Made by a program: the position numbers and the translations under genes | Shown here: one piece after another, positions 63,431 through 64,000 of the stretch | Layout: every line of letters starts with the position of its first letter | Position numbering within the stretch: the stretch's first letter is position 1 | NCBI GenBank assembly: GCA_016169945.1 | Contig: JADLSH010000213.1 | Location: 1,445,130-1,509,129 of the forward strand | DNA from: Trachythela sp. YZ-2020 | Lineage: Eukaryota; Cnidaria; Anthozoa; Malacalcyonacea; Clavulariidae | Direction of reading: 5' to 3' | Length of the DNA: 64,000 nucleotides | Notes under the pieces: model-generated | Told to the model about the DNA's origin: nothing | The model's input: the letters and a program-made list of their open reading frames with translations, nothing else | The model's database searches: none

Positions 63431-63752
63431 GGCCGGTTGTACGAACGCCGTTTAGCTTAAACGGTGGATAAGCCAAAATTAAATAACTCTAGCTTTCACA
63501 CATTTTGTGAATGACTGAACTTATTGTGTAGTTGCGAACATAATTGTTCTATTCAAGTTGGAAGATTTTAGCTTGGTTGTTCGATGAATGGGCCATTCCA
63601 TTTAATATAGGACCGCCCCCCTATTGAGGGGTCTGGATATCCAATGGGGGAGGAGGGGTGTCTATATTAAATGGATGGCCCAATGCATAGACTTAACTGA
63701 TATTTTCAATCTATCCACTGGATTGGCTTAACGGGTTTCGTACAACCGGCAC
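63431..63752. mobile_element. MITE, GGGGCCGGTTGTACGAA family, complete
   Basis: It starts GGGGCCGGTTGTACGAACGC and ends TTCGTACAACCGGCACC, with a longer inner match (GTTTAGCTTAAACGGTGGAT against ATCCACTGGATTGGCTTAAC). Inside is a hairpin CCATCCATTTAATATAG / CTATATTAAATGGATGG (63,594-63,678). Same family as 651-810 and 63,985 onward. Confidence 0.75.
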
Positions 63753-63984
63753 CAGAGGTTATGTGTGAGTCGGTTGCTTAGGAGGCTGATTACATGGAGC
63801 GATTTCAGTCCAGGCCGAGTTCCAGTCCGGTTTCACGGGCTGAAATTTCAGCCTGGCTTTACGATAAAATACAAATAAAATACTGCGTGTGATTACATGA
63901 GAAGAATTTCAGCCGGTTTGAGCTACATGGCTGAAAAAGCATATAATTCGTCATATAAGCTAACCGACTCACACATAACCTCTG
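63753..63984. mobile_element. MITE with AGAGGTTATGTGTGAGTCGG ends
   Basis: AGAGGTTATGTGTGAGTCGG (63,753) and its complement (to 63,984) enclose about 190 bp with reiterated TTTCAGCC/GGCTGAAA motifs. It lies between two oppositely placed GGGGCCGGTTGTACGAA ends, so the whole 63.43-64.0 kb block may be a composite. Confidence 0.72.
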
Positions 63985-64000
63985 GGGCCGGTTGTACGAA
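63985..64000. mobile_element. Start of another GGGGCCGG-family MITE, cut by the window end
   Basis: GGGGCCGGTTGTACGAA terminus only. Confidence 0.55.

Overview
This window is eukaryotic and very repeat-rich. It looks like an AT-rich intergenic or heterochromatic stretch of an aquatic invertebrate genome. A cnidarian is my best guess, from the mix of Penelope-like elements with hammerhead ribozymes, CR1/L2-type LINEs, MULE-type transposons with SWIM fingers and RecQ-like helicase cargo; species cannot be fixed by eye. There is no bacterial gene organisation. Almost every recognisable protein belongs to a mobile element. Only a C2B-like terminal exon (about 4.04-4.18 kb), an unknown exon at 6.0-6.3 kb and a first exon at 63.18 kb are candidate host coding sequence.

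Layout. 0-3 kb: three decayed Penelope-like (PLE) pieces in alternating orientation, with foldback and other MITEs and hammerhead ribozymes. 3-8 kb: Helitron-like remnant, C2B-like exon, LINE tails, a long palindrome. 8.12-9.99 kb: a mariner-superfamily element (DD41D spacing) with an intact 362-aa transposase and TIRs of about 290 bp. 10.0-12.9 kb: a PLE whose two ends are inverted hammerhead-bearing repeats; its right ribozyme is split by a 494-bp MITE. 13.1-15.2 kb: LINE 3' ends and a THAP-like fragment. 15,193-21,478: a complete-looking MULE with matching TIRs, a 9-bp target duplication and a gene of at least eight exons on the minus strand.

21.9-32.1 kb is a nested set: LINE A (minus strand) is interrupted by a hAT-type MITE with an 8-bp duplication and by a 5.3-kb TIR element with a 3-bp duplication. 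That element contains LINE B, which is itself interrupted. Removing the insertions restores reading frames. 32.6-38.3 kb is a second nest: LINE C is split by a 4.7-kb TIR element (9-bp duplication) carrying a broken RecQ-like helicase. The helicase is split by a 3.25-kb element with inverted arrays of about 72-bp hairpin units, a protein-kinase N-lobe and a C-terminal cysteine/histidine domain resembling that of the MULE. 39.0-42.5 kb: LINE D (plus strand), preceded by tandem repeats of about 200 bp.

42.59-62.67 kb is a 21-bp satellite (about 730 monomers), interrupted at 54,985-59,701 by a 4.7-kb element whose subterminal regions are packed with ACCAATT/AATTGGT motifs and which holds two exon-like segments and a tRNA-type SINE. 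Because 21 is divisible by 3, the satellite gives huge open frames that are not genes. The last 1.3 kb holds MITEs around a candidate first exon. Best leads: the hairpin-array/kinase element, the hammerhead-bearing PLE ends, and the satellite with its 14-bp flanking direct repeat and higher-order structure.
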